Counted from the stretch's first letter, positions 35,225-43,842 are shown. The stretch is DNA of 64,000 nt from Pseudogemmobacter humi (GCF_900609055.1 NZ_UXAW01000058.1:1-64000), one strand, 5' to 3'. The notes: generated by a model not told the origin, from the sequence alone. Numbers and translations are program-made.

Positions 35225-36213
35225 AATCCCGTCTTCTCGCCGCCGCGCTCGCGCTTGGCCTTGCCGCCCCCGCCAGCGCCCAGGATGCGATCCTGAACGT
35301 CTCTTACGACATCGCCCGCGAGCTTTTCGCCGAGATCAACCCGGCCTTTGCCGCCAAATGGAAGGCTGACACCGGCCGCGACGTGACTGTCGACCAGTCG
35401 CATGGCGGATCCTCGGCCCAGGCCCGCGCCATTCTGGAAGGGCTTCCGGCTGATGTGGTCACCTTCAACCAGGTGACCGATATCGACGTGCTGGCCGAGG
35501 GCGGGCTGGTCGATCCGAACTGGCGCGAGGCATTCCCGAACGGCGCCTCGCCCTATTACTCGCTGCCCGCCTTCCTCGTCCGTGCAGACAATCCGAAAGG
35601 CATCAGGGACTGGGACGATCTGGTGCGCGAGGATGTGAAGGTGGTGTTCCCGAACCCGAAAACCTCGGGCAATGCGCGCTACACCTATCTGGCGGCCTAT
35701 GCTTTCGCGCTGGACAAGAACGGCGGCGACCAGGCGGCGGCGCAGGACTTCGTGAAGCAATTGTTCGCCAATGTGCCGGTGTTCGACCAGGGCGGCCGCG
35801 CCGCCACCGTCACCTTCGCCGAGAAGGAGATCGGCGATGTGCTGATCACGTTCGAGGCCGAAACCGGCGGTATCGCCGCACAATATGCCGACAAGAACTT
35901 CGTCCGCGTCACGCCGTCGCTGTCGCTCTACGCCGAATTCCCGGTGGCGGTGGTCAGCGAGAATGCCGCGAAGCGCGGCACCGAGGAGGTGTCGAAAGCC
36001 TATCTCGATTTCCTCTACTCGCCCGAGGGCCAGCGCATCCTCGCCACCCGCTTCAACCGCGTGCATGACGAGGCGGTGAAGGCCGAATTCGCCGACAGCT
36101 TCCCCGAGCTGAAGCTGGTGACGGTGGAAGAGGTGTTCGGCGGCTGGGACAAGGTGAAGTCCGAGCATTTCGCTGAGGGCGCGATCCTCGACCAGGTGTT
36201 CGTGAACCAATGA
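35221..36213 (+). CDS. sbp: Sulfate-binding periplasmic protein
   Basis: Solute-binding protein of the sulfate importer, 330 residues, translated from a GTG overlapping the cysA stop. Signal peptide SRLLAAALALGLAAPASAQD, then the family blocks ILNVSYDIARELFAEIN and QSHGGSSAQARAILEGL, which contribute to sulfate binding, and PNPKTSGNARYTYLAAYAF. Either Sbp (sulfate) or CysP (thiosulfate) specificity is possible. Sits between the ATPase and the two permease genes. Confidence 0.94.
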   Translation: MKSRLLAAALALGLAAPASAQDAILNVSYDIARELFAEINPAFAAKWKADTGRDVTVDQSHGGSSAQARAILEGLPADVVTFNQVTDIDVLAEGGLVDPNWREAFPNGASPYYSLPAFLVRADNPKGIRDWDDLVREDVKVVFPNPKTSGNARYTYLAAYAFALDKNGGDQAAAQDFVKQLFANVPVFDQGGRAATVTFAEKEIGDVLITFEAETGGIAAQYADKNFVRVTPSLSLYAEFPVAVVSENAAKRGTEEVSKAYLDFLYSPEGQRILATRFNRVHDEAVKAEFADSFPELKLVTVEEVFGGWDKVKSEHFAEGAILDQVFVNQ

Positions 36214-37067
36214 CCGCCGCTCCGGTTCCCGCTTCGGCCCGGCGGTCGAAGCGGGTTCTTCCAGGATTCAGCCTGACCATGGGCGTGACGCTGAGTTATC
36301 TCGGCGTCATCGTCCTGTTGCCGGTCATAGCCCTGGTGCTGAAAGGGGCCGAGATCGGCCCGGCCCGGTTCTGGGCCATCACCACCGCGCCGCGCACGCT
36401 TGCCGCTTTGCAACTGACGCTGCTCGCGGCGACCATGGCGACGATCTTCAACGCGCTTTACGGCCTCCTGATGGCCTGGGTGCTGGTGCGCTACGAGTTT
36501 CCCGGCAAGCGTATCCTTGACGCGCTCGTTGATATCCCCTTCGCGCTGCCCACCGCCGTTGCGGGGCTGGCGCTTTCGGCTTTGTTCGCGGCGAACGGCT
36601 GGTATGGCGCGATTCTGGAGCCGATGGGCCTGCCGGTCGTCTTCACCATCTGGGGGGTGGCGATCGCGATGTCCTTCACCTCGATCCCCTTCGTGATCCG
36701 CGCGGTGCAGCCGGTGCTGGAGGATCTGGATCCGCAGTATGAGCAGGCGGCGCGCACGCTGGGCGCCGGGCGGTTCACCATCTTCGCCCGGGTGATCTTT
36801 CCGGCGATCCTGCCCGCCTTCCTCGTCGGCGTGACGCTGTCCTTCGCACGATCCTTGGGCGAATTCGGCGCGGTGGTGTTCATCGCGGGCAACCTGCCGA
36901 TGAAGACCGAGATCGCCTCGCTTCTGGCGGTGATCCGGCTGGAGGAATACGATTACAACGGCGCCGCGGTGATCGCGCTGGTGCTCTTGCTGATCGCGCT
37001 GCTGCTTCTGGTGGTGTCGAACCTGCTCCAGGCCCGCGCCCTGCGCTACAAGGGGAAAACCGCATGA
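36210..37067 (+). CDS. cysT: Sulfate ABC transporter permease CysT
   Basis: Inner-membrane permease of 285 residues with about six transmembrane segments and the EAA coupling loop EQAARTLGAGRFTIFARVIF in the C-terminal half, which contacts CysA. The N-terminus is basic and cytoplasmic (SARRSKRVLPGFSLTMG). It overlaps both neighbours by ATGA, showing tight coupling with sbp and cysW. Confidence 0.94.
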   Translation: MTAAPVPASARRSKRVLPGFSLTMGVTLSYLGVIVLLPVIALVLKGAEIGPARFWAITTAPRTLAALQLTLLAATMATIFNALYGLLMAWVLVRYEFPGKRILDALVDIPFALPTAVAGLALSALFAANGWYGAILEPMGLPVVFTIWGVAIAMSFTSIPFVIRAVQPVLEDLDPQYEQAARTLGAGRFTIFARVIFPAILPAFLVGVTLSFARSLGEFGAVVFIAGNLPMKTEIASLLAVIRLEEYDYNGAAVIALVLLLIALLLLVVSNLLQARALRYKGKTA

Positions 37068-37900
37068 GCGCCCATGCCGATCCCGCCCCCGCCGCCCTGG
37101 CGCCGCGCGAATCGCGCCTGGTGCCGCGGCTGCTGATCGGGCTGGCGCTGCTGCTGACGGCCGTGTTCGTCGTGGTGCCGATGGCCTATATCTTCCATCG
37201 TGCTTTCGCCGCCGGATATGCGGTTTTCCTGACCAATATCACCGAGCCGAACACGCTGCATGCGATCTGGCTGACGGTGCTGACCGCGGTGATCGTCCTG
37301 CCGGTGAACATCGCCTTCGGCGTCGCGGCCGCCTGGGCCATCGCGCGTTTCACCTTCCCCGGGCGCAAGGCGCTTTTGGTGCTGATCGAGATCCCCTTCT
37401 CGATTTCGCCGATCATCGCCGGGATCTGTTACCTCTTGCTTTACGGCCGCAACGGGCTGATCGGGCCCTATCTGCTGGCGAACGACATCCAGATCCTGTT
37501 CGCGCTGCCGGGGATCGTGATGGTGACGATGTTCGTCACCGCCCCCTTCGTCGTGCGCGAGGTGCTGCCCCTGATGCAGGCGCAGGGCTCGGAACAGGAG
37601 CAGGCGGCGCTGACGCTTGGCGCCAGCGGCTGGCAGATCTTCCGCCGGGTGACGCTGCCGAACATCCGCTGGGCGCTGCTCTACGGCGCGGTTCTGTGCG
37701 GCGCGCGCGCGGTGGGCGAGTTCGGCGGCGTCTCGGTCGTGGCGGGCAAGATCCGTGGCCAGACCAATACGCTGCCGTTGCAGATCGAGCTCTTGTTCCA
37801 GGATCTGAACGTGACCGGCGCTTTTGCCGCCGCCTCGACCCTGACGCTGATCGCGCTGGTGGTGCTGGTTCTCAAGACGCTGATGGAATCGCGCCGCTGA
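37064..37900 (+). CDS. cysW: Sulfate ABC transporter permease CysW
   Basis: Second permease, 278 residues, with six predicted membrane segments and the coupling loop EQAALTLGASGWQIFRRVTL near residue 180. Starts four bases inside cysT (ATGA) and ends the sulfate operon. Together the four genes suffice for high-affinity sulfate uptake feeding cysteine synthesis; regulator genes are not in the window. Confidence 0.94.
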   Translation: MSAHADPAPAALAPRESRLVPRLLIGLALLLTAVFVVVPMAYIFHRAFAAGYAVFLTNITEPNTLHAIWLTVLTAVIVLPVNIAFGVAAAWAIARFTFPGRKALLVLIEIPFSISPIIAGICYLLLYGRNGLIGPYLLANDIQILFALPGIVMVTMFVTAPFVVREVLPLMQAQGSEQEQAALTLGASGWQIFRRVTLPNIRWALLYGAVLCGARAVGEFGGVSVVAGKIRGQTNTLPLQIELLFQDLNVTGAFAAASTLTLIALVVLVLKTLMESRR

Positions 37901-37991
37901 TCTGCGCAGGCGGCGGGGTCTCTCTGCCCGAATGTGCAGGTGCCCTGCGGCTGTGCCGCGCCTATGTTCGGGGCCGGAACAGGAGGGCGCG

Positions 37992-39023
37992 ATGGATCGG
38001 ATCGAACTGGGGCTGCACACGTTCGGCGATGTGACGCCGGATGCCAATGGCCAGCCGAAGCCGCAGCATGAGGTGCTGCGCGAGGTGGTGGAGCAGGGCG
38101 TTCTCGCCGATCAGGCGGGCGTCGATTTCATCGGCCTCGGCGAGCATCACCGGCCCGATTTCGCGATTTCCTCGCCCGAGGTGATTCTCGGCGTCCTCGC
38201 CGGGCGCACCTCGCGCATCCGGTTGGGCACCGCGGTCACGGTGCTGTCGACCGACGATCCGGTGCGGGTGTTCCAGCGGTTTTCCACGCTGAACGCCGTC
38301 TCGGGCGGCCGGGCCGAGCCGATCCTCGGGCGCGGTTCCTTCACCGAAAGCTATCCGCTCTTCGGCTTCGACATGGCGGAGTATGATCTCCTGTTCGAGG
38401 AAAGGCTCGACCTCTTCGCCCGGCTCCTGCGCGAGGAACGTGTGACCTGGACGGGCGAGACCCGCAGCGCGCTGACCGATCAGGCGGTTTACCCGCCGCT
38501 GGCGCCCGGCGGCATGGTCACCTGGGTCGGCGTCGGCGGTAGCCCGGAATCGGTGGTCCGGGTGGTGCGCCGCGATCTGCGGCTGATGCTGGCGATCATC
38601 GGCGGCGATGCGCGGCGCTTTGTGCCCTATATCGACCTCTACCGCCGCGCCGCGCAGGAACTCGGCCAGCCGCTGCGCCCGGTCGGTGTCCATTCCCCCG
38701 GCCATATCGCCGCGACGGACGAGGCGGCGCAGGAGCAGCTCTGGCCCGCCTATGCCGAGATGTTCGGCCGCCTCGGGCGCGAGCGCGGCTGGTCGCCGGT
38801 GACAAAGGACGGCTTCCTGAACGAAATCCGCCACGGCGCGCTTTATGTCGGCAGCCCGGAGACGGTGGCGCGCAAGATCGCCGCGACCGTGCGCGATCTG
38901 GGGCTGGAGCGGTTCGATCTGAAATACGCGACCGGGCCGATGCCGCACGCCACGATGATGGAGAGCATCCGGCTTTACGGCGAACAGGTCATGCCGATGG
39001 TGCGCGATCTGCTGGCGGGCTGA
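37992..39023 (+). CDS. LLM-class flavin-dependent oxidoreductase
   Basis: A 343-residue luciferase-like monooxygenase (TIM-barrel, FMNH2-dependent). Family marks: DFIGLGEHHRPDFAISSPEVIL in the N-terminal third, VRVFQRFSTLNAVSGGRAEPILGRGSF in the middle and VGSPETVARKIAATVRDLGL in the C-terminal part. Such proteins act on alkanesulfonates, nitrilotriacetate and other small organics. Proximity to the sulfate transporter hints at organosulfur use, but it stands alone 91 bases behind cysW and the substrate is inferred only. It ends directly against trhO (shared TGATCA). Confidence 0.85.
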   Translation: MDRIELGLHTFGDVTPDANGQPKPQHEVLREVVEQGVLADQAGVDFIGLGEHHRPDFAISSPEVILGVLAGRTSRIRLGTAVTVLSTDDPVRVFQRFSTLNAVSGGRAEPILGRGSFTESYPLFGFDMAEYDLLFEERLDLFARLLREERVTWTGETRSALTDQAVYPPLAPGGMVTWVGVGGSPESVVRVVRRDLRLMLAIIGGDARRFVPYIDLYRRAAQELGQPLRPVGVHSPGHIAATDEAAQEQLWPAYAEMFGRLGRERGWSPVTKDGFLNEIRHGALYVGSPETVARKIAATVRDLGLERFDLKYATGPMPHATMMESIRLYGEQVMPMVRDLLAG

Positions 39024-39935
39024 TCAGCCCGGGGCGGCGCCGAGATGCCTTTCGCCGCGCGCTTCGGCCAGCCGCATCTGCCGCTCGCGCTCGCGGAACC
39101 GGGCGCGGTCGGCCTCGGTATATTCGCCGGCGCAGGCCGGGCAGCAGACGCCGGGCTCATATTCCGGCTGCGCCCGGTCCGCCGGTGAAACCGGCCGCCG
39201 GCACGCCCCGCAAGAGGTGTAGTCCCCCGGCACCAGCCCGTGCCCGACCGAGACCCTGCCGTCGAACACATAGCATTCGCCGCGCCAGAGCGAGTCTTCC
39301 GCCGGCATCTGTTCCAGATATTTCAGGATGCCGCCTTTCAGGTGGTAAACCTCTTCCACCCCCTGGCTGAGCAGGTAATTGGTCGATTTCTCGCAGCGGA
39401 TGCCGCCGGTGCAGAACATCGCGATGCGCTTGTTGTGAAAGCGCTCCCGGTTCGCCTCCCACCAGGCCGGGAACTCGCGGAAGGACCGCGTCCCGGGATC
39501 CACCGCCCCCTCGAAAGTGCCGATCCCCACCTCGTAATCGTTCCGCGTGTCGATCACCGCCACGTCGGGCGCCCGGATCAGCTCGTTCCACTCGCCGGGC
39601 TGAACGTAATGCCCGACAGCCGCGCGCGGATCGATGCCCTCAACCCCCATGGTGACGATCTCGCGCTTGAGCTTCACCTTCATCCGCCCGAACGGCATCG
39701 CCTCCGCGGGGCTCTCCTTCCACTCCAGCCCCGCGCAGCCCGGCAGCGCCCGCAGATGCGCGATCACCGCGTCGATCCCCTCGCGCGCGCCTGCGATGGT
39801 GCCGTTGATCCCCTCGGTCGCCAGCAGCAACGAGCCCTTCACCCCCTGCCGGTCGCACAGATCCAGCAGCGGGCCGCGCAGAGCGGCCGGATCGGGGAAA
39901 CGGGTGAAATGATAAAGCGCGGCAACAGTCAGCAT
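39024..39935 (-). CDS. trhO: tRNA uridine(34) hydroxylase (rhodanese domain)
   Basis: Rhodanese-type enzyme (YceA family) that makes 5-hydroxyuridine at tRNA position 34. The active-site block [20 protein letters not shown] carries the nucleophilic cysteine, after an N-terminal domain with [13 protein letters not shown]. The C-terminal 60 residues contain two CxxC pairs (SCGACR, CCPAC) of a zinc-ribbon type. Start at 39935 ([15 protein letters not shown]). Stop codon touches that of the flavin oxidoreductase. Confidence 0.94.
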   Translation of the reverse strand: MLTVAALYHFTRFPDPAALRGPLLDLCDRQGVKGSLLLATEGINGTIAGAREGIDAVIAHLRALPGCAGLEWKESPAEAMPFGRMKVKLKREIVTMGVEGIDPRAAVGHYVQPGEWNELIRAPDVAVIDTRNDYEVGIGTFEGAVDPGTRSFREFPAWWEANRERFHNKRIAMFCTGGIRCEKSTNYLLSQGVEEVYHLKGGILKYLEQMPAEDSLWRGECYVFDGRVSVGHGLVPGDYTSCGACRRPVSPADRAQPEYEPGVCCPACAGEYTEADRARFRERERQMRLAEARGERHLGAAPG

Positions 39936-40021
39936 GGGCCGGACATGGACCGCCGGGGCGGCGAAATCAAGCCGCCAGCCTGACGCAGGGGCGCCCGCTT
40001 GCCAGCCTGCGCCTCCGGCGG

Positions 40022-40070
40022 GGGTATTTATATCAGGATGAAAGCCCATTTCATCCTGACCCAAATACCC
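40022..40070. repeat. Composite palindromic repeat, copy 6 (long palindrome only)
   Basis: Arms at 40022-40043 and 40049-40070 (GGGTATTTATATCAGGATGA with its near complement, three mismatches in the centre of the stem, 5-base loop) without the two GC hairpins. It lies between the divergent trhO and pncB genes, where no terminator is needed, supporting a dispersed-repeat origin rather than pure termination. Confidence 0.8.
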
Positions 40071-40189
40071 CCCGCGGAGCGGTCCCCGGCCGCGGCAGGC
40101 GGCAGGCAGCCAAAGGGACGGGCGCCCGCCCGCTGGACACCGGCCGCCGGGCTTGATTTAACATCGCGGCCTGCCCGGAGGAGACCCGA

Positions 40190-41482
40190 ATGGTCGATAT
40201 CGCCACCCGCGTCCACAATCACAACTGGAAGATCGATCCGATTGTCCGGTCGCTGCTGGATACCGACTTCTACAAACTGCTGATGTGCCAGTCGGTGTTC
40301 AGGAACAGCCCCGACACCAATGTGGTCTTCTCGCTGATCAACCGCACCAGTCCGGTGCGGCTTGCGGATCTGATCGACGAGGGCGAATTGCGCGAACAGC
40401 TCGATCACGTCCGCTCGCTCTCGCTCAGGCGTGGCGAAAGCACCTGGCTGCGCGGCAACACCTTCTACGGCAAGCGCCAGATGTTCCGCCCGGATTTCAT
40501 GGAATGGTTCGAGGCCCTGCGCCTGCCGCCCTATCACCTGGAAAAGCGCGACGGCCAGTATGAGCTGACCTTCGAGGGCAAATGGCCCGAGGTCATGCTG
40601 TGGGAGATCCCGGCGCTCGCGGTGATCATGGAACTGCGCTCGCGCGCCGTGCTCAGGGACATGCACAAGTTCGAGTTGCAGGTGCTTTACGCCCGCGCCA
40701 TGACCCGGCTCTGGGAGAAGGTCGAGCAGTTGCAGGCCGTGCCCGATCTGAAGATCGCCGATTTCGGCACGCGGCGGCGGCATTCTTACCTGTGGCAGGA
40801 CTGGTGCGTTCAGGCCATGCAGGAGGGGCTGGGCGGCGCCTTCACCGGCACCTCGAACTGCCTGATCGCGATGAAGCGCGATATCGAGGCGATCGGCACC
40901 AATGCCCATGAACTGCCGATGGTTTATGCAGCGCTCGCGGGCGACGACGCCGAGCTGGCGCAGGCGCCGTATCAGGTGCTGGCCGACTGGCACGACGAAC
41001 ATGACGGCAATCTGCGCATCATGCTGCCCGACACCTACGGCACCGAGGGCTTCCTGGAACGCGCGCCCGACTGGCTGGCCAGCTGGACCGGGATCCGCAT
41101 CGATTCCGGCGACCCGGCCGAGGGCGCCGAGACCGCGATCCGCTGGTGGCGCGGGAAGGGCGAGGATCCGCGCCAGAAGCTGGTGATCTTCTCGGACGGG
41201 CTGGATGTGGACACCATCCTTGCGCTGCAAGAGCGGTTCCGGGGCCGGGTGAAGGTGTCCTTCGGCTGGGGCACCAATCTGACCAATGATTTCCGCGGCC
41301 TCGTGCCGGGCGACGCGCTGGCGCCGTTCTCGCTGGTGTGCAAGGCGATCTCGGCCGACGGGCGGCCCACGGTGAAACTGTCCGACAACCCGAACAAGGC
41401 CATGGGCCCGGCGGATCAGATCGCGCGCTACAAGCGGGTGTTCTCGGTCGGCGAGCAGGTGGCGCGCGACGTCCTGGTCTGA
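40190..41482 (+). CDS. pncB: Nicotinate phosphoribosyltransferase
   Basis: NAD salvage enzyme converting nicotinate and phosphoribosyl pyrophosphate to nicotinate mononucleotide. The 430-residue protein starts with [17 protein letters not shown] and contains [16 protein letters not shown], the phosphorylated-histidine-region [11 protein letters not shown] and the phosphate loop [10 protein letters not shown] and [13 protein letters not shown] at 40190 has a strong GGAGGAG site. Monocistronic. Confidence 0.95.
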   Translation: MVDIATRVHNHNWKIDPIVRSLLDTDFYKLLMCQSVFRNSPDTNVVFSLINRTSPVRLADLIDEGELREQLDHVRSLSLRRGESTWLRGNTFYGKRQMFRPDFMEWFEALRLPPYHLEKRDGQYELTFEGKWPEVMLWEIPALAVIMELRSRAVLRDMHKFELQVLYARAMTRLWEKVEQLQAVPDLKIADFGTRRRHSYLWQDWCVQAMQEGLGGAFTGTSNCLIAMKRDIEAIGTNAHELPMVYAALAGDDAELAQAPYQVLADWHDEHDGNLRIMLPDTYGTEGFLERAPDWLASWTGIRIDSGDPAEGAETAIRWWRGKGEDPRQKLVIFSDGLDVDTILALQERFRGRVKVSFGWGTNLTNDFRGLVPGDALAPFSLVCKAISADGRPTVKLSDNPNKAMGPADQIARYKRVFSVGEQVARDVLV

Positions 41483-41529
41483 GGGCGGGGGCGCTTGACA
41501 GGGCGGGAAAACGGGGGCAGATCTTGATT

Positions 41530-41547
41530 GTTATGTTATGACATAAC
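41530..41547 (+). promoter_or_regulatory. Probable Zur operator upstream of zinT
   Basis: GTTATGTTATGACATAAC is an 18-base near-perfect palindrome (one central mismatch) of the GTTATGTTATAACATAAC type described for alphaproteobacterial Zur. It lies 49-66 bases upstream of the zinT start, in a promoter position, and ZinT is a well-known Zur target. Expected to be repressed by zinc. Confidence 0.75.
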
Positions 41548-41595
41548 GAATCAGAATTGCCCCTGTTTTCCGACCACCAGCAAGGATTTCCGAAG

Positions 41596-42252
41596 ATGCA
41601 GAAGACCCTTTTCCCCGGCGCCGCCGCGCTCATGGCGCTGTTTCTTGCCGGTCAGGCCCCGGCCCAGACCGGCGGGGCGGCGAAACACGACCATGATCAC
41701 TCCCACAGCCATGCGGATGATGCCGTCTACAAAGGATATTTCGAGGACAGCCAGATCGCGGCCCGTCCGCTGTCGGACTGGCAGGGCGACTGGCAGTCGG
41801 TTTACCCGCTGTTGCAGGACGGCACCCTGGATCCGGTGATGGCGCATAAGGCCGAACACGGCGACAAGAGCGCCGAAGACTACCGCGCCTATTACGAGAC
41901 CGGCTACCACACCGATGTCGATCGCATCGAGATCGAGGGCGAAAACGTCACCTTGCACAATGCGGGCGGCGCCGTGAGCGGGCAATATGCTTCGGACGGC
42001 CATGAGGTGCTGACCTACAAGGCGGGCAACCGCGGCGTGCGCTATGTCTTCGCGAAGACCGGCGGCGATGCGGCGGCGCCCGGGTTCATCCAGTTCAGCG
42101 ACCACCGGATCGCGCCCGAACCCGCCGATCACTACCATCTCTACTGGGGCGATGACCGCGCCGCGCTTTTGGAGGAAGTGACCAACTGGCCGACCTATTA
42201 CCCCGCCGCCCTGAGCAGGGAGCAGATCCTGCACGAGATGCTGGCGCATTGA
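41596..42252 (+). CDS. zinT: ZinT-family periplasmic metal-binding protein
   Basis: A 218-residue periplasmic zinc/cadmium-binding protein. Signal peptide FPGAAALMALFLAGQAPAQ, then an extra histidine-rich insertion HDHDHSHSHADD and a typical ZinT core: DVYKGYFEDSQI, HYHLYWGDDRAALL and the C-terminal TYYPAALSREQI. ATG at 41596 follows a Zur-like operator. It probably delivers scarce zinc to a ZnuABC importer. The His-rich tail is an additional metal trap. Confidence 0.93.
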   Translation: MQKTLFPGAAALMALFLAGQAPAQTGGAAKHDHDHSHSHADDAVYKGYFEDSQIAARPLSDWQGDWQSVYPLLQDGTLDPVMAHKAEHGDKSAEDYRAYYETGYHTDVDRIEIEGENVTLHNAGGAVSGQYASDGHEVLTYKAGNRGVRYVFAKTGGDAAAPGFIQFSDHRIAPEPADHYHLYWGDDRAALLEEVTNWPTYYPAALSREQILHEMLAH

Positions 42253-42258
42253 GCGCGC

Positions 42259-42681
42259 TCAGTCTTCGTCGCCGACCTTGCCGCGCAGGGCCTTGACCTC
42301 GCCGCGCACCGTTTTCGCGGCGAGACGGCGGCGCTGGCTGCCGAGGGTGGGCTTCGTCGCGATGCGCCGCTTCGGTGCGACCAGGGCCTGGCGGATCATC
42401 TCCGCCAGCCGCTCGCGGGCGATCTCGCGGTTGCGGGCCTGGCTGCGGGTCTCGTCCACCTGAAGGACGATGGCGCCTTCCTGGGTCCAGCGCCGCCCGG
42501 CGATCCGCTTCAGCCGCGTCTTGACCGGCGCGGTCAGATGCGGCGAGCGCTCGGCCTCGAACCGCAATTCCACCGCCGTCGAAACCTTGTTGACGTTCTG
42601 CCCGCCCGGCCCCGAAGCGCGGATGAAGCTTTCGCTCAGCTCCCAGGCGGCAAGGATGATGGTGTCGGTGACATGCAGCAT
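42259..42681 (-). CDS. arfB: Alternative ribosome-rescue factor (peptidyl-tRNA hydrolase, YaeJ)
   Basis: A 140-residue release-factor-like protein carrying the catalytic GGQ loop in RASGPGGQNVNK (residues about 22-33) and a basic C-terminal tail (KTVRGEVKALRGKVG) that enters the mRNA channel of stalled ribosomes. It rescues non-stop complexes when tmRNA fails. Convergent with zinT. The region upstream (42682-42928) holds a possible regulatory RNA described separately. Confidence 0.95.
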   Translation of the reverse strand: MLHVTDTIILAAWELSESFIRASGPGGQNVNKVSTAVELRFEAERSPHLTAPVKTRLKRIAGRRWTQEGAIVLQVDETRSQARNREIARERLAEMIRQALVAPKRRIATKPTLGSQRRRLAAKTVRGEVKALRGKVGDED

Positions 42682-42700
42682 GGCGGAGAGGTTACAAGAG

Positions 42701-42895
42701 AAAGGGCCGCCTTGTAAGGCGACCCTTTCCGAGTTCGTAGGAGATGGGCCAGTTAGGATTTGAAAGGCCCAATCAGTCGTTCGTCACCTGAGGGGCTGCC
42801 CTCAGAAAACACCCCTCCTGACTGTCCCGACACCTCTCTCCAATATCCCTCTCGACACTGGATCACCTCCTTTCGAAAAGTTTCCGATAAGGAGA
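42701..42895 (-). ncRNA. Candidate small structured RNA with sequestered ultra-strong SD
   Basis: Read on the minus strand from about 42895, the segment folds as: hairpin CTCCTTATCGG..CGAAAGGAG (42894-42867) that buries a Shine-Dalgarno sequence; an 18-codon GTG frame (42858-42802); hairpin TGAGGG-CAGC-CCCTCA (42804-42789); stem TGGGCC/GGCCCA (42771-42745); and a final terminator-like stem AAAGGG-CGCCTT/AAGGCG-CCCTTT (42728-42701). The SD block 42874-42859 is complementary to the last 16 bases of 16S rRNA. TTGACG (42922-42917) could be a -35, but promoter and start point are uncertain. An alternative is simple readthrough RNA from yhhQ. Confidence 0.4.
42802..42858 (-). CDS. Candidate 18-codon leader-type peptide
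   Basis: GTG start at 42858 placed exactly 7 bases after a GGAGG that forms part of a sequence perfectly complementary to the 16S rRNA 3' end. The peptide MSRGILERGVGTVRRGVF is arginine/glycine-rich and has no known counterpart that I recall. Its stop lies inside a downstream hairpin. It is either a regulatory leader peptide, a short toxin-like peptide, or an accident of a structured RNA. Confidence 0.3.
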   Translation of the reverse strand: MSRGILERGVGTVRRGVF

Positions 42896-42928
42896 GACTG
42901 GCACAGATATTGTGTTCGTCAACAAAAA

Positions 42929-43549
42929 TCACGCAACTCTTGCGATGACTTTTTCGACGATGATCCGGAATGGCACAAGGGCGGCCAGGGCGAGCACGAT
43001 TTTTACGCACCAGTCGGCCAGCGCGAGCGAGGCCCAATAGGGCATTTCGGCCCCCATCCCCAGCAACGGCACCGCGCCGGTGGCCCAGGATGTATCGTTC
43101 GCGGGCTCCAGAAAGGCGAAACGCGCGGCGAAGGCCAGAGAGAAGAAGATCACCGTATCAAGAGACGAGGAGACCAGGGTCGAGACCAGCGGCGCCTGCC
43201 ACCAGACCCGGCCGATCAGCAGGGTGAAGATCGCCACATCGATCATCTGCGAGACGAGGAAGGCGGTGCCCGAGCCGAGCGCGATGCGGAACGTGACGAG
43301 CGGGCCGAACTCTCCCTGGATCTGGGTGCCGATCAGCGAGCAGATCACCCCGGTGACGAAACCCGCCAGTACCACCTTGCGCGCGGCGTCGGCGCCCTGG
43401 ATGCGGTTGACGAGATCGGTGGTCAGGAAGGCGAAAGGATAGGTCAGCGCGCCCCAGGTGAGCCATTCCCCAAGGGGAAACTGGACGAGGATGTTCGAGG
43501 CCAGCACGATGGCGGCCATGGCAATGATGCCGGGCAGAAGGCGGGTCAT
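42929..43549 (-). CDS. yhhQ: Queuosine precursor transporter
   Basis: A 206-residue inner-membrane protein of the YhhQ (DUF165/VUT) family that takes up 7-cyano- or 7-aminomethyl-7-deazaguanine for queuosine synthesis. About six hydrophobic segments; conserved blocks include ASNILVQFPLGEW, YPFAFLTTDLVNRIQG and SQMIDVAIFTLL. Start at 43549 (MTRLLPGIIAM). The leader shows a stable hairpin that may be regulatory. No other queuosine genes are in the window. Confidence 0.9.
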   Translation of the reverse strand: MTRLLPGIIAMAAIVLASNILVQFPLGEWLTWGALTYPFAFLTTDLVNRIQGADAARKVVLAGFVTGVICSLIGTQIQGEFGPLVTFRIALGSGTAFLVSQMIDVAIFTLLIGRVWWQAPLVSTLVSSSLDTVIFFSLAFAARFAFLEPANDTSWATGAVPLLGMGAEMPYWASLALADWCVKIVLALAALVPFRIIVEKVIARVA

Positions 43550-43625
43550 GGATCTGTTTTCCGTTTTGACAAGGTAGCGGAGACTTGGCCCCGGCTTCCT
43601 GATCTCAGGTCCGGGGACGGCGGCC
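43550..43625 (-). promoter_or_regulatory. Structured leader of yhhQ
   Basis: On the minus strand, CCCCGG-A-CCTGA-GA-TCAGG-AAG-CCGGGG (43616-43589) forms a stable bulged hairpin about 40 bases before the yhhQ start. Queuosine transporter genes are often preceded by preQ1 riboswitches; I cannot match this leader to the known preQ1 classes, so it may be another control element or a chance hairpin. The remaining gap to mepA (339 bases) contains repeat copies 7 and 8. Confidence 0.3.
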
Positions 43626-43680
43626 CGCATACGCCGCCGCGCGCGCCCCGTCAATCGCCGCGCCTTGCCGGGGCCGGGCA

Positions 43681-43765
43681 GGGGGCGCCGCCCCCGTCGC
43701 GTGCCGCGACTCCCCCGGGGTATTTGCATCAGGGTGAAAGGGCTTTCATCCTGACCCAAATACCC
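43681..43765. repeat. Composite palindromic repeat, copy 7 (full)
   Basis: Hairpins GGGGGC-GCC-GCCCCC (43681-43695) and GTCGCG-TGC-CGCGAC (43696-43710), then the long arm pair 43718-43739/43744-43765 based on GGGTATTTGCATCAGGGTGA. It lies in the gap between two minus-strand genes (mepA and yhhQ) and could terminate mepA transcription. Confidence 0.8.
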
Positions 43766-43818
43766 CCGCCGGAGGCTTCCGCCGATTGTCGCCGGCGACC
43801 GGACGGGACAGGCGCTGC

Positions 43819-43842
43819 TTTTATCCTGCCCTGAATATCCCC
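43819..43842. repeat. Degenerate half-copy of composite repeat, copy 8
   Basis: TTTTATCCTGCCCTGAATAT (43819-43838) continuing in CCCC matches the right arm consensus TTTCATCCTGACCCAAATAC with several changes. No opposite arm or hairpins remain beside it. It lies only 53 bases from full copy 7, close to the mepA stop. Confidence 0.5.
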
